Shown: one piece after another, positions 52,170-60,936 of the stretch
Position numbering within the stretch: position 1 is the first letter of the stretch
Layout of the letters: every line of letters starts with the position of its first letter
Assembly (NCBI GenBank): GCA_036489975.1
Contig: DASXES010000085.1
Coordinates: 1 to 64,000 of the forward strand
Direction: 5' to 3'
Origin: Roseiarcus sp036489975
GTDB lineage: Bacteria; Pseudomonadota; Alphaproteobacteria; Rhizobiales; Beijerinckiaceae
Length of the DNA stretch: 64,000 nt
The notes under the pieces: generated by a model
Told to the model about the DNA's origin: nothing
Seen by the model: only the letters and a program-made list of their open reading frames with translations
Database searches by the model: none
Position numbers and translations under genes: made by a program

Positions 52170-53156
52170 TCAGGTTCCGGCCTGGTGTCGGCGCTCGAGC
52201 CAAGAGTGCAGCGCCATCATGCCAAGAATGATCGCGCCGATGAAGATGTTGTAGGCGAGGCCCGGGACCCCGATCAGCACGATGCCGTTTCGCATGACCC
52301 GCAGGATGAGGATGCCGAGGACTGTGCCGAGGATCGTGCCTCGGCCCCCGGTAAGCGCCGTGCCGCCGATGACGACCATCGCGATCACTTCAAGCTCGTA
52401 GCCCATTCCGCTGTTGGGATTTGCGGCCGAGGTGCGGATTGAGCTAATGATTCCGGCGAAAGCCGACATGACGGCGCTGAGCACAAAGAGCCAGGCCTTG
52501 ACCGCGTTCACGTTGACGCCGCGCGCCCGCGCCGCCACTGCATTTCCGCCCGTAGCCTGAATCCAGTTGCCGAATTTCGACTGCGTCAGCACGTAGCCGA
52601 GGATGATCGCCGCCGCAATGAACCAGAACAGCGACGCATAGACACGGAAAGGGCCGACGTAGAAGTCGCCGACGAGAAGCTTGTCGAGCCATTGGCCGCT
52701 CGCGCTCCAGGTGCGCTGCGGAAATCCGTCGGTCACGAAAAGCGCGACGCCGCGCACCACCAGGAGCATGCCGAGCGTCACCAGAAACGAGGGGATCTTG
52801 AGTCGGGTGACGAATAGGCCGTTAAAGAGGCCGATGCCGGCTGCGATGAGGAGCGCGACGACGAAGCCCACGAACAGCGAGGTCAGTCCTGCATTGAAGA
52901 GCGTCCACATCACGACCGGCGCGAAGCCGAACACCGAGCCGACGGAGAGATCGAATTCGCCGGACGTCATGAGAAGCGTCATGGCGAGCGCGATCAGGCC
53001 CAGTTCGACGGTGAAGGTCAGCGTGTTTGAGATATTGAGCGGCGAGACGAACGCCGGATTGATCACGGCGAAGACGGCGATCTCCAGGATCAGCAGCACG
53101 AAGGGGCCAAACTCCGGCGCGGCTATGATGCGGCGGAGGGTCGAAGTCTGCGTCAA
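52170..53156 (-). CDS. Sugar ABC transporter permease, RbsC/FrcC-like
   Basis: A 328-residue inner-membrane permease of the CUT2 branched-chain/ribose family with about 9-10 helices. Conserved features are TSGEFDLSVGSVFGFA, the substrate loop ARARGVNVNAVKAW and the IGGTALTGGRGTILGT motif that faces the ATPase. Located between the ATPase and substrate-binding genes. The sugar is unknown (fructose, ribose or similar). Confidence 0.92.
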   Translation of the reverse strand: MTQTSTLRRIIAAPEFGPFVLLILEIAVFAVINPAFVSPLNISNTLTFTVELGLIALAMTLLMTSGEFDLSVGSVFGFAPVVMWTLFNAGLTSLFVGFVVALLIAAGIGLFNGLFVTRLKIPSFLVTLGMLLVVRGVALFVTDGFPQRTWSASGQWLDKLLVGDFYVGPFRVYASLFWFIAAAIILGYVLTQSKFGNWIQATGGNAVAARARGVNVNAVKAWLFVLSAVMSAFAGIISSIRTSAANPNSGMGYELEVIAMVVIGGTALTGGRGTILGTVLGILILRVMRNGIVLIGVPGLAYNIFIGAIILGMMALHSWLERRHQAGT

Positions 53157-53224
53157 GTCCGATCACCGGAAGGGGGCGGCCGAGGGCTTAAGCGCCGTCG
53201 GATCGGGAACCCGATTGGAAAAGG

Positions 53225-53257
53225 GCTCGGTCCCGAAGACACGTCCCGGGACCGAGC
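53225..53257 (-). terminator. 10-bp stem-loop between the binding-protein and permease genes
   Basis: GCTCGGTCCC (53225-53234) and GGGACCGAGC (53248-53257) form a perfect 10-bp stem with a 13-nt loop, followed on the minus strand by CCTTTT. It lies 12 bp after the stop of the substrate-binding gene, where such stem-loops typically limit read-through or protect the upstream mRNA so that binding protein is made in excess. Confidence 0.65.
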
Positions 53258-53269
53258 GGCGTTCGGCGC

Positions 53270-54202
53270 TTACTTGCCCGCCATCATCTTGTCGTAGGTG
53301 TCGACGGTCGACTTGTCATAGAGCGAGCCGACCGTGATGTTGAACCCCGGGGGCACGCCGCCAGACGCCATCGCGGCGAGCGACAAGGCGAGATAGCTTG
53401 TCGCCTGCGGGTCCTGCCACATGGCGGCATTGACATACCCGTCCTTCACTTCCGCGGTGGTGTCGCGCGAGTTGCCCCAGCCGACGACAGGGATCTCGCC
53501 CGCCTTCACGCCGACCTGGTCGAACACGCGCTTGACCGAACCCGTCACCATGTCGCCAAGGCCGATGATCGCGTTGATCTTGCTCTTGTTGGCTGTGAGG
53601 TAATCGCTCATGCGCGAGATGACGGTCGCTTGGTCGAGCGTCGCATCGGTGACTTCCGTCTTGATGTTGAGCGGGCCGAAGACGGCGTCGATGCCCTTCT
53701 TCTCCTCGACTCCATAGCTCGCGCCTGGCACCTCGACCGGCATCCAGACGAAGTCGCCGGACTTAACCAGCTTGTGATCGACGAGATATTGAGCCCATGA
53801 CTTGCCGACGACGAGAAGGTCGCCGCCGACGTAAGCCGTAAAGTTCACTTTCGGGTCGGGCGTGTTGAAGTTGATGACCGGGATGCCGGCCGCGCGGGCC
53901 TCCTTGACGACGTCGACGAGGCTGCCCGGGTCGGGGCTCGTGGTGACGATCGCGTCGGCTTTCGCAGCGATGGCGGCGCGGATCGCTTCCTGTTGCGAGG
54001 GCACATCGCCGTTGTGGAACGAGGTCCTGACCGTTTGGCCGGTGTCCTTCGCCCACATGTTCGCCCCAGCGAGAAAATAGGTCCAGACCGGGTCGGCCGG
54101 GCTCCCATGCGAGATCCAGTAAAAGGTCTTGGCCTGAACCGCCAGCGGCAGCGACAGCGCAAACAACGCGACGGCGACCAGCCGCGCGATCATTCTGACC
54201 AT
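53270..54202 (-). CDS. Sugar ABC transporter substrate-binding protein
   Basis: A 310-residue periplasmic binding protein of the type I (RbsB/FrcB-like) fold. A signal peptide ends at ALFALSLPLAVQA/KT; the mature protein has two lobes, with HGSPADPVWTYFLAGANMWAKDTG at the N-terminus and GLGDMVTGSVKRVFDQVG in the second. AGGACG lies upstream of the ATG. First gene of the ABC operon. Confidence 0.92.
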   Translation of the reverse strand: MVRMIARLVAVALFALSLPLAVQAKTFYWISHGSPADPVWTYFLAGANMWAKDTGQTVRTSFHNGDVPSQQEAIRAAIAAKADAIVTTSPDPGSLVDVVKEARAAGIPVINFNTPDPKVNFTAYVGGDLLVVGKSWAQYLVDHKLVKSGDFVWMPVEVPGASYGVEEKKGIDAVFGPLNIKTEVTDATLDQATVISRMSDYLTANKSKINAIIGLGDMVTGSVKRVFDQVGVKAGEIPVVGWGNSRDTTAEVKDGYVNAAMWQDPQATSYLALSLAAMASGGVPPGFNITVGSLYDKSTVDTYDKMMAGK

Positions 54203-54451
54203 TGGACGTCCTCCCCGATAAAAAATCGTGGCCGAGCTCGCCTCGGTCTTATTCGGAGCCGAAGCCTCGCATGGCGGCGGGCTCGAAACAAGTCGCGCTT
54301 TAGCGAGCGCGTCGAGTGATGGGAGGTAGACCGGCAGACCATTCGTTCGCCCGCGCGCAGCGCCAGGCTGCCCTGTCCCGCAGGTCGAACCGGAACCGGG
54401 TCCGCCCTCAGCTCCTCACGCGCAGAGGCGATACGGCGCGCCGTTCGGCAT

Positions 54452-55402
54452 CTACTGCAGAGAGTAGCGAACGCCGACAAGAAACTGCTGCGACGTATTG
54501 TTCTGATGGAGGGTGAGGCCCGTCTGCGGGTTGATCAGCGTATTGACTGTGCCGGTGTTGAGGTAGCGATAGCCGAGGTCGAGCGTTGCGCTCGCACTGA
54601 GCTTGAAGCCGACGCCGGCCGTGAGCGCCCAGGCCATCGTGTAGGCGGTCGAGCGGATCGACCGGTTCCAGAATTGCGGCGCAAAGGCGATGTTGGGTTG
54701 CGGGGCGAGCGGCTGTCCCTCGGGATTGACCCATACCTGCGGAAAGCCTGTCGACGTCAGGTCGGCGGCGTAGGGCAGGCCGTTGGCGGTCTCGTTGAAG
54801 TTGGCGCTCGCGGTGAGGACGTTCATGTTGAGGCCGAGCCCGCCGCCGACGTAAGGGGTGAAGCCGTAGTAGGTGCCAAGGTCGATGTAGGCGTTGCCGA
54901 GGAAAGTGTTGTTGTACTGATGCGCGCTCGCCGAGCCGTTGCAGGTGTTGGTCGTATCGTAGAGATAGCCGAGCGGAGCGCCGGCCGCGCTGCTCACTCC
55001 GGTCAGGCCGTAAGGGCACACCACCGTCGCCTGACGCGAGCCCCCGGGGCCGGTGCTGTAGTCCCAGGTCGCGTCGAACCGCAGCCAGTCGTTCCACCGG
55101 TAGCCGAACCCTGCGCCGCCGGTGAAGTTGGTGGTCGTCCAGTTCGTTCCGGAGCCGGCGGTGAACGGGGCGCCGATGACGCCAAGAGGGGGAAGCGCGA
55201 TGCTCGAGAACGAAACGCTCGGCGCCCTGTCGAAGCTGATCCCGAGATCGCCGCGCACATACCAGTTCGTGCCGACTTCGAACATCGGGGTCTGGCTCCC
55301 TGGCATGCTGAGCGGCGGGGACGTCCCCAAGAGATCGGCGGCCGAGGCGGGCGCCGCCGCCACGGCCAGACCGGCGCAAGCGAGAGACAACAGAAGCTTC
55401 AT
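54452..55402 (-). CDS. Outer-membrane beta-barrel protein (Omp25/opacity-like)
   Basis: A 316-residue protein with a signal peptide (MKLLLSLACAGLAVAAAPASA) and alternating hydrophobic strands (WYVRGDLGISF, FGYRWNDWLRFDATWDY, TPYVGGGLGLNM, LDLGYRYLN) ending in LVGVRYSLQ. The last strand terminates in YSLQ rather than the more usual aromatic residue. It resembles rhizobial outer-membrane surface antigens. It has a strong predicted promoter and a leader of about 80 nt. Function unknown; structural or porin-like. Confidence 0.85.
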   Translation of the reverse strand: MKLLLSLACAGLAVAAAPASAADLLGTSPPLSMPGSQTPMFEVGTNWYVRGDLGISFDRAPSVSFSSIALPPLGVIGAPFTAGSGTNWTTTNFTGGAGFGYRWNDWLRFDATWDYSTGPGGSRQATVVCPYGLTGVSSAAGAPLGYLYDTTNTCNGSASAHQYNNTFLGNAYIDLGTYYGFTPYVGGGLGLNMNVLTASANFNETANGLPYAADLTSTGFPQVWVNPEGQPLAPQPNIAFAPQFWNRSIRSTAYTMAWALTAGVGFKLSASATLDLGYRYLNTGTVNTLINPQTGLTLHQNNTSQQFLVGVRYSLQ

Positions 55403-55488
55403 TGGCTACCCCAGAATCGCCGCGTCGAGGGAAAGACGCTTCGGGGACTCTGGAGATTAATGCCTAATTCTTATTTAACCGCAACACA

Positions 55489-55517
55489 TTGTTACCCATA
55501 GTATACTGTAGAGTCAA
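55489..55517 (-). promoter_or_regulatory. Sigma-70-type promoter for the outer-membrane protein
   Basis: On the minus strand TTGACT (55512-55517), a 17-bp spacer and TAACAA (55489-55494) fit the consensus well. The region is AT-rich and contains a GTATAC palindrome in the spacer. Predicted start about 80 bp upstream of the ATG at 55402. Confidence 0.6.
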
Positions 55518-55628
55518 AGTAACGTAAGGTAAAGCTTGCCGCGACGTCAAGCAACTAGAGGCATCCGTCGAAGTCTTGCCGCGCCGGCTTGCTCAGGGCT
55601 TGAGCGCCGGCCCCTAAGCCCGCGAGCC

Positions 55629-56627
55629 TCATGGCTCGGAGCCGAGCCTGAGCGGCCCGTCGATGAAGCGCGTCCCGGCGAGGAACGCCGACAGGCGCTT
55701 GGCGAAATCCGCTCTCGCCTGTGTGAGGGGCGGGCGGGCGCGCCGCCATGGACGCACGGCCGGCGCCTGCGCCAATTCCGGCCATGGCGACGCGGCGAAC
55801 CAGTCCCGGTAGGCTTCGGCGAATCGCGCTTCGCCTTTCCATGCGCCAAGCTCCCAAGGTTTTGGCGCGTTTACGAAATGGAGCACGATCGGCTCGATTC
55901 GGCGTTCGAGGTCGAGCAGAAAAAAGTCGCCCATGAAGTTGAAGCGTGGCGAAAGCGCTGCGAAATTGCCCTGAAGTGTGGCGTTGAGCGCATCCTGCTC
56001 CATGAAGGCAAAGCGCTTCGGATCGTCGCGAAGCGCCTGGGTGACGCGTTCCGTCACCTTCGCGGCTCGCCACTCAGTCCGGTCGATCGCCATCAGGCCA
56101 GCGTTGAAGTAGGGCGTGTCGAGCGCAAGTCCGAGCGAGCGGCGCGAGCGCTGAAACCGCTGCGCCAGCGCGTCGCCCTTGAAGTCCATGAGGAAGATCA
56201 TGTCATAGGCCGCGGCGAGCGGCTTACTCTCAAGATCGAAGCTCTCGAGCCGGCTGAGCCCGTCGCGGACGATCAGCATGTCCGAATCGACGCTGACGAT
56301 CCGCTCGAAACGCGCCGGTAGGATCTCATCGAGAAACAGTCGCCGGAACACCGCGCGCGAGAAGCGGCCTTTGCCGGCGAGGCTCGCGTCGAAGCGGGAA
56401 AAGTCGAGGGTCATGAGCGTGATGCGCTCGCGCAAGGGGGCAGGGAGCTTGTCGAAGCCCTGCGCCACGTCGTCAGGCTCGCAGATGAGGAAAATCTCGC
56501 GCTTCAGATCCGGTTCGGCCGCGACGAGGGAAGCGATCGCGCGCACCGCGGGCGCGAAGAACGTCCGGTCCGGCGTGAAGCAATAGGCGGTTCGCCTGGC
56601 GCCTTCGCCCGATAGGGGGGCGCTCAC
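55629..56627 (-). CDS. Glycosyltransferase family 8-like protein
   Basis: A 332-residue GT8/LgtC-like retaining glycosyltransferase. The metal-binding DxD motif lies in VSVDSDMLIV (about residue 112), an acceptor motif in TPYFNAGLMAIDR and a metal-binding His in VLHFVNAPKPW. A nucleotide-sugar donor is expected; the acceptor (LPS or polysaccharide) is unknown. The GTG at 56627 is used as start; a longer frame to 56726 runs into the AT-rich repeat and is probably untranslated. No other glycosyltransferase gene is adjacent. Confidence 0.82.
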   Translation of the reverse strand: MSAPLSGEGARRTAYCFTPDRTFFAPAVRAIASLVAAEPDLKREIFLICEPDDVAQGFDKLPAPLRERITLMTLDFSRFDASLAGKGRFSRAVFRRLFLDEILPARFERIVSVDSDMLIVRDGLSRLESFDLESKPLAAAYDMIFLMDFKGDALAQRFQRSRRSLGLALDTPYFNAGLMAIDRTEWRAAKVTERVTQALRDDPKRFAFMEQDALNATLQGNFAALSPRFNFMGDFFLLDLERRIEPIVLHFVNAPKPWELGAWKGEARFAEAYRDWFAASPWPELAQAPAVRPWRRARPPLTQARADFAKRLSAFLAGTRFIDGPLRLGSEP

Positions 56628-56690
56628 GGCTCGCCGGTCTCGGCGAGATGAGGGCGCTGCGTCGAAAATGCAACCAGCACGGGATTTTTC

Positions 56691-56839
56691 ACCAAGCAAA
56701 TCCCAAGCAAAACCAAACATAGCCAAGCAAATTTGCTTTTTTTGTTTGGATTTGTTTGGTGGAATCGGGACTTTTCAAAGGGTTACACGCGAAAAAAACA
56801 AAAATAATTCTCGGCGTCCCAACTCGCGCGGCGGGTTGT
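56691..56839. repeat. AT-rich dispersed element, copy 2, inverted relative to copy 1
   Basis: About 150 bp sharing long identical blocks with the reverse complement of 31389-31548, including a 26-bp identical run and the T-rich and GTAACCCTTTGAAA blocks. One end (56821-56839) matches the terminal inverted repeat of copy 1; the other end is degenerate or truncated. AAGCAAA-type units recur at 56694-56740. It lies 64 bp upstream of the GT8 start. Confidence 0.65.
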
Positions 56840-57149
56840 GGCCAAAATGAGTCAACTGCAGTTCGGTAGACTTTCCTTCATGGGGCCTTCGCGCCGCGGC
56901 CGCTCGGTCCGGCCAACAGGAAGAGTATAGCCATGGATGCTGATTTTCGCAAGCCAATGTCAGCGAGCGCAATCTTCACGTCTTGCGGCTCCTCCGTCGG
57001 AGGCAGACCTAATCGCCGCTGATGGCAGCGGCCGCTTGGAGCGGGAAGTGGACCTGTGCGAGTATGCGTATCCCTCGCGCTCAAGCGTCACAAAGGAGGC
57101 GCGCTCGAAGAATCGACCGCGCCCGCTCAGAGCCTTTTCAACCCCCCGG
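56840..57149. other. Non-coding gap with no recognised feature
   Basis: About 310 bp between the AT-rich repeat and the end of the arylsulfatase gene. I see no ORF with a ribosome binding site, no tRNA and no strong hairpin. Short plus-strand ORFs here (for example from 56937) look like chance reading frames. Confidence 0.4.
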
Positions 57150-58813
57150 CTAGTCGCTCGCGCCAATCGTCTTCACAAGTTTGTGGATATCCATCAGGGG
57201 CAGGGGATTCGCCGGATTCTGAAGGTTGGGGCTCGTATCATTCGAGGCCCCGCCAGGAAAGCGCCTCATGTTTGGAAAATCGACGATCGATTTGTCAAAC
57301 TCGCCGATTGGCACGCCGATCAACGACAGGACCCAGCCATTGTCGTAACCGGCATAACGTCCCGGCGAGGTTGTCGGCAGCCGCGTGCTCACCGCCCCGT
57401 TAAACAGCATGTCGTATTTCTCGAACGGATCCATCGTCAGGTTGTAGACCGAGCCGCAGCACCCGAGATCCTGTTTGGCGCCGAGCCATGTGTCCTTGGA
57501 AGTGTACAGGTACTTCCAGGCGATACGGAGGTCGGATTTTCGGGGTCGTCGCCGATGTCGGCGCGGGCGCCAGCGAAGTCCTCGCCGTCGACATAGATCC
57601 AGGAATCGCGCGCCGAATGCTTCGCCTTGCCTAGGATGTAGGCGCTGTTGTCGATGCTGTCGAAATAGATCGGCTTGCCGTCGTTGTCTGTCCACGCGCC
57701 ATGGGGCGGCGGGGTGAGACCGACCATCGTCGCCAACGTCGCCCAGAGGTCGATATGCGACATCATTTCGCCATAGCGCGCGCCCGCTGGAATCTTGCCC
57801 GGCTCCCACATGATGGCGGGCACACGGAAACCGCCTTCGAACGGCGAACCCTTCTCACCTCGGACCGGAACCGTGCCGGCGTCCGGCCACGCATCCTGCC
57901 ACGCGCCATTGTCGGCGGTGATGATGACGATCGTGTCGGGGGCGTCCGCCCGGATTTCGTCCATCACCTTGCCGATGTTTGAATCTAGCTCAAGCATGGC
58001 GTCGGAATAGTTGCCGAGGTGCGATTTGCCGATGAACGCTTTGGCGGGAATGTTCGGGTTGTGCATCTTCATGAAATTCACATCCATGAAGAACGGCTTC
58101 GTGTCCTTGGCGTGCTGCTTGATATAGCCGACCGCCGAGTCCGCCTGCCGAACATCGAACTCATGCAGATAATCGCAGTCGATGCGGGCGACCTTGGTCG
58201 CGGGTTTGCCAGCGACGCCTTCCCACTCGTAGAGATTGACGATCTTTTGATATTCGTCCCAATAGGCCGTGTTAAACTTCGGGAACCAGGGATGGGCGAA
58301 ATTGGACGTGTCGTCGTAGGTGTAGACGCCCGGATAATAGGCGGCGAACTCCTTCATTTCGTCGAAGCCGTGCTCGGTTGGATAAAACTTGGGTTGATCG
58401 CCCAGGTGCCATTTGCCCGAGAAATAGGTGTCGTAGCCGTTCTTTTGGAAGAATTCGGCAATCGTCGGGGTCGACTTCGTGAGGCCGTTCTCGTCGCCGG
58501 GCACAACGACGACTGAGAGGGCCGAACGGATTGGAATGCGCCCGGTCATGAACGAGGCGCGGCCGGCGGTGCAGCTCGCCTGACCATACCAACTGGTGAA
58601 GACAGCTCCTTCCTGGGCCACGCGATCGATGTTCGGGGTTGGATGGCCGAGGTTCGCGCCCCCACCGTAGGCGCCGAAATCATTCCAGCCAGTATCGTCG
58701 GTCATCAGCATCACGATGTTCGGCCGCTTTTCCTGAGCGAACGCAGGCGCGCTCAGAGACGCTGCAAGAGACGCGATGCCGACTGTCGCCAGCATGTTCG
58801 TGAAATGTCGCAT
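57150..58813 (-). pseudogene. Arylsulfatase, one frameshift near the C-terminus
   Basis: An exported sulfatase (signal peptide ending ASLSAPAFAQ) with the formylglycine motif CTAGRASFMTGR (Cys81), metal-binding NIVMLMTDDTG and the HEFD/NFMKMHNPN region. The frame breaks at about 57536-57538, where AATCCGACC appears to have lost one C. Restoring it gives ENPDLRIAWKYLYTSKDTWLG and a normal end at 57150, about 554 residues. As it stands, the open frame ends at 57437 with an aberrant tail. The break may be a sequencing or assembly error, or a real mutation. Inorganic sulfate release from sulfate esters in the periplasm is the expected function. Confidence 0.85.
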
Positions 58814-58951
58814 TGAGTAGCCCCCAAACCGCAGCCCCGTCCGACGACCCGAAAGCCCATCCCGCCAGACACATTAGCCGGCGCATATGGCGGGTCCACA
58901 ACAAGCGGTCTATGCAATTTCCGACAATTTCACCGCTCGGCGAGTGGGGCC

Positions 58952-59932
58952 ATGGGAAGCAGCGCCGTTCGGTCGTTTTCCGACCCGGACGAATACGATC
59001 GCGCGATCCGCGCCAGCGACGTCTCCGGCCTTCGCCTCGCGAAGCGCGGGTTCCAATCCGAGATCACCCGCGTCGATCTTGGGGCCGTCTGGATGCAGCG
59101 CTTTCAGGAGACCGCCCCACGATTGCTGCGGGTGGCCGTGCATCCGTCACGAAGCGCCGTGCTCTTTCGCACACCTGGTGGGAATGGAGGCGTTCGCCAT
59201 CGCGGAAAGGATTTCGGCGACGACGTGATGATGTTTCTTGGCTCGGGAGCCGTGGACAATCAGACCTCAGACGGGCCGATAGGTTTTGGCTCCGTCTCGC
59301 TGTCGCCGACGGATCTCGCGCGATTCGGGCTCCTCCTGGCGGAACGCGACCTTATCGCGCCGCGGACCACAACAATGATTCGCCCACCGCCAAACGCGCT
59401 CGCCCGGCTGCGTTTGCTGCACGCCGGAGCGGCAAGACTGGCGCGAACCGACCCTCATCGACTCGAGCACGAGGAGGTCAGCCGCGCGCTGGAAGATTCC
59501 CTCATCACGGCCATGGTCGATTGTCTGGGGCGAGCCGAGCCGATTCGAGGTTCGTACGCGGGAGAACGTCGCGCCGCCTTGATCCGGCGGATGGACGAGC
59601 ATCTCCAGGAGCAGGACGACTTTCCGGTCTATGTCACGGAACTCTGCCAAGCGTTGGGTGTGTCGGAACGGTCGCTAGAGCGGGCCTGCCAGGATCATCT
59701 CAGCATGGGGCCGAAGCGCTATCTGGGGCTCAGAAGACTCCATATGGCGCGCCGGGCGCTGATCGGAAGCGATCCTTCGTGCTCGACGGTGTCACAGATT
59801 GCGCTTGCCCACGGATTTTGGGAGTTGGGTCGCTTCGCGGTCCGATACCAACAGGCATTTGGCGAGCCGCCATCCGCAACCTTGCGCGGGCTTTCCGCCG
59901 CTCCGCGACGTCCCGGTCGCCATTCGCGATGA
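58952..59932 (+). CDS. AraC family transcriptional regulator
   Basis: A 326-residue regulator with a C-terminal double helix-turn-helix (about 215-310: VTELCQALGVSERSLERACQDHLSMGPKRYL and VSQIALAHGFWELGRFAVRYQQAFGEPPS) and a divergent N-terminal effector domain. It is divergent from the arylsulfatase gene with about 138 bp between them, so it may control that gene. Ligand unknown. Confidence 0.85.
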   Translation: MGSSAVRSFSDPDEYDRAIRASDVSGLRLAKRGFQSEITRVDLGAVWMQRFQETAPRLLRVAVHPSRSAVLFRTPGGNGGVRHRGKDFGDDVMMFLGSGAVDNQTSDGPIGFGSVSLSPTDLARFGLLLAERDLIAPRTTTMIRPPPNALARLRLLHAGAARLARTDPHRLEHEEVSRALEDSLITAMVDCLGRAEPIRGSYAGERRAALIRRMDEHLQEQDDFPVYVTELCQALGVSERSLERACQDHLSMGPKRYLGLRRLHMARRALIGSDPSCSTVSQIALAHGFWELGRFAVRYQQAFGEPPSATLRGLSAAPRRPGRHSR

Positions 59933-60081
59933 CCGCTTTACGTCGATTCCCGACTTACAATGGCTTGTTCCGAAGGTCTCTCTCCGGGTCGAAACCGGCC
60001 CGGCGATTCGACTAAAGCCGAGCGCGTCCGCGTTCGGATGAAATCCGTCTTGGCGCGCGCACCCTCCCGCCTCTCTCTCAT

Positions 60082-60882
60082 CTACGACCGCCTGCTCCGG
60101 CTCGCGGCCCGCAAAAAAGCGATCAACAGGAAAACCGTGGCCGGCCATTGAAACCAGACCTCGCGCAGGCCGCTGAACACGTTGATCAGAAACATGAAGA
60201 TGGCGAGGGCGATCATCACGGCGCTGAGACGCGGCAGCCCGACATACCATTCCCAGGCGCGAGCGAGGCCGCCCTGCGCGGAATGGGCCGAACGCACGGC
60301 CGGCCCCCTCCTGACGCTCGGTCGCGACGCAACCGGCCGCGTTTCGGCGCCCCCTTGCAGGACGCGATAACCCGTCACCGGGTTGGCGACGTTCTTCAGG
60401 GACTGTTGGCCGAGGCAGTCGAATCCGATGGACAGCTTGTTGTGCACCTGATCGTAGACGGGGCCGGAAATGAGGATTCCCCCCGGCTCGGCCAGTTCCT
60501 GCAGCCGGGCGGCGATATTGACCCCGTCGCCATAGACGTCGTCGCCCTCCACCATCACGTCGCCGAGGTGGATCCCGATGCGGAATCTCATCCGTCGCGA
60601 TTCGGGCAGGCCGCCGTTTTGGCTAAAAATCTCCTGCTGCGTCTCGACCGCGCATTGCACAGCCTCCACGACGCTTGGGAACTCGGCGATGACCGCGTCG
60701 CCCCACGTGTTGACGATGCGCCCATCGTGGCGCTCGACCAGCGTCGTCATGGCGGCGCGGCATTTGCGCAGCGAGGCCAGCGTGCCCGCTTCGTCGGCCT
60801 CCATGAGGCGGGTGTATCCCTCAACATCGGCGCACAGGAGCGTCGTGAGCCGCCGTTTCACCTTCGTCGTCATGGGCGCCAT
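60082..60882 (-). CDS. Class III adenylate cyclase with C-terminal membrane segments
   Basis: About 266 residues. The cyclase domain (about 1-165) has the metal-binding Asp in LLCADVEGYTRLM, the second Asp in IHLGDV and GDGVNIAARLQ, so it should be active. Two hydrophobic segments near the C-terminus (LSAVMIALAIFMFLINVF and WPATVFLLIAFL) put it at the membrane, an unusual N-terminal-catalytic order. Start uncertain (60882, 60873 or 60909). Converts ATP to cAMP. Confidence 0.88.
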   Translation of the reverse strand: MAPMTTKVKRRLTTLLCADVEGYTRLMEADEAGTLASLRKCRAAMTTLVERHDGRIVNTWGDAVIAEFPSVVEAVQCAVETQQEIFSQNGGLPESRRMRFRIGIHLGDVMVEGDDVYGDGVNIAARLQELAEPGGILISGPVYDQVHNKLSIGFDCLGQQSLKNVANPVTGYRVLQGGAETRPVASRPSVRRGPAVRSAHSAQGGLARAWEWYVGLPRLSAVMIALAIFMFLINVFSGLREVWFQWPATVFLLIAFLRAASRSRRS

Positions 60883-60936
60883 GCTAGCGCAAAAGCCCGC
60901 GGAAGGCATGGCGCTTCCGCGGCGCGGCCGGAGCCC

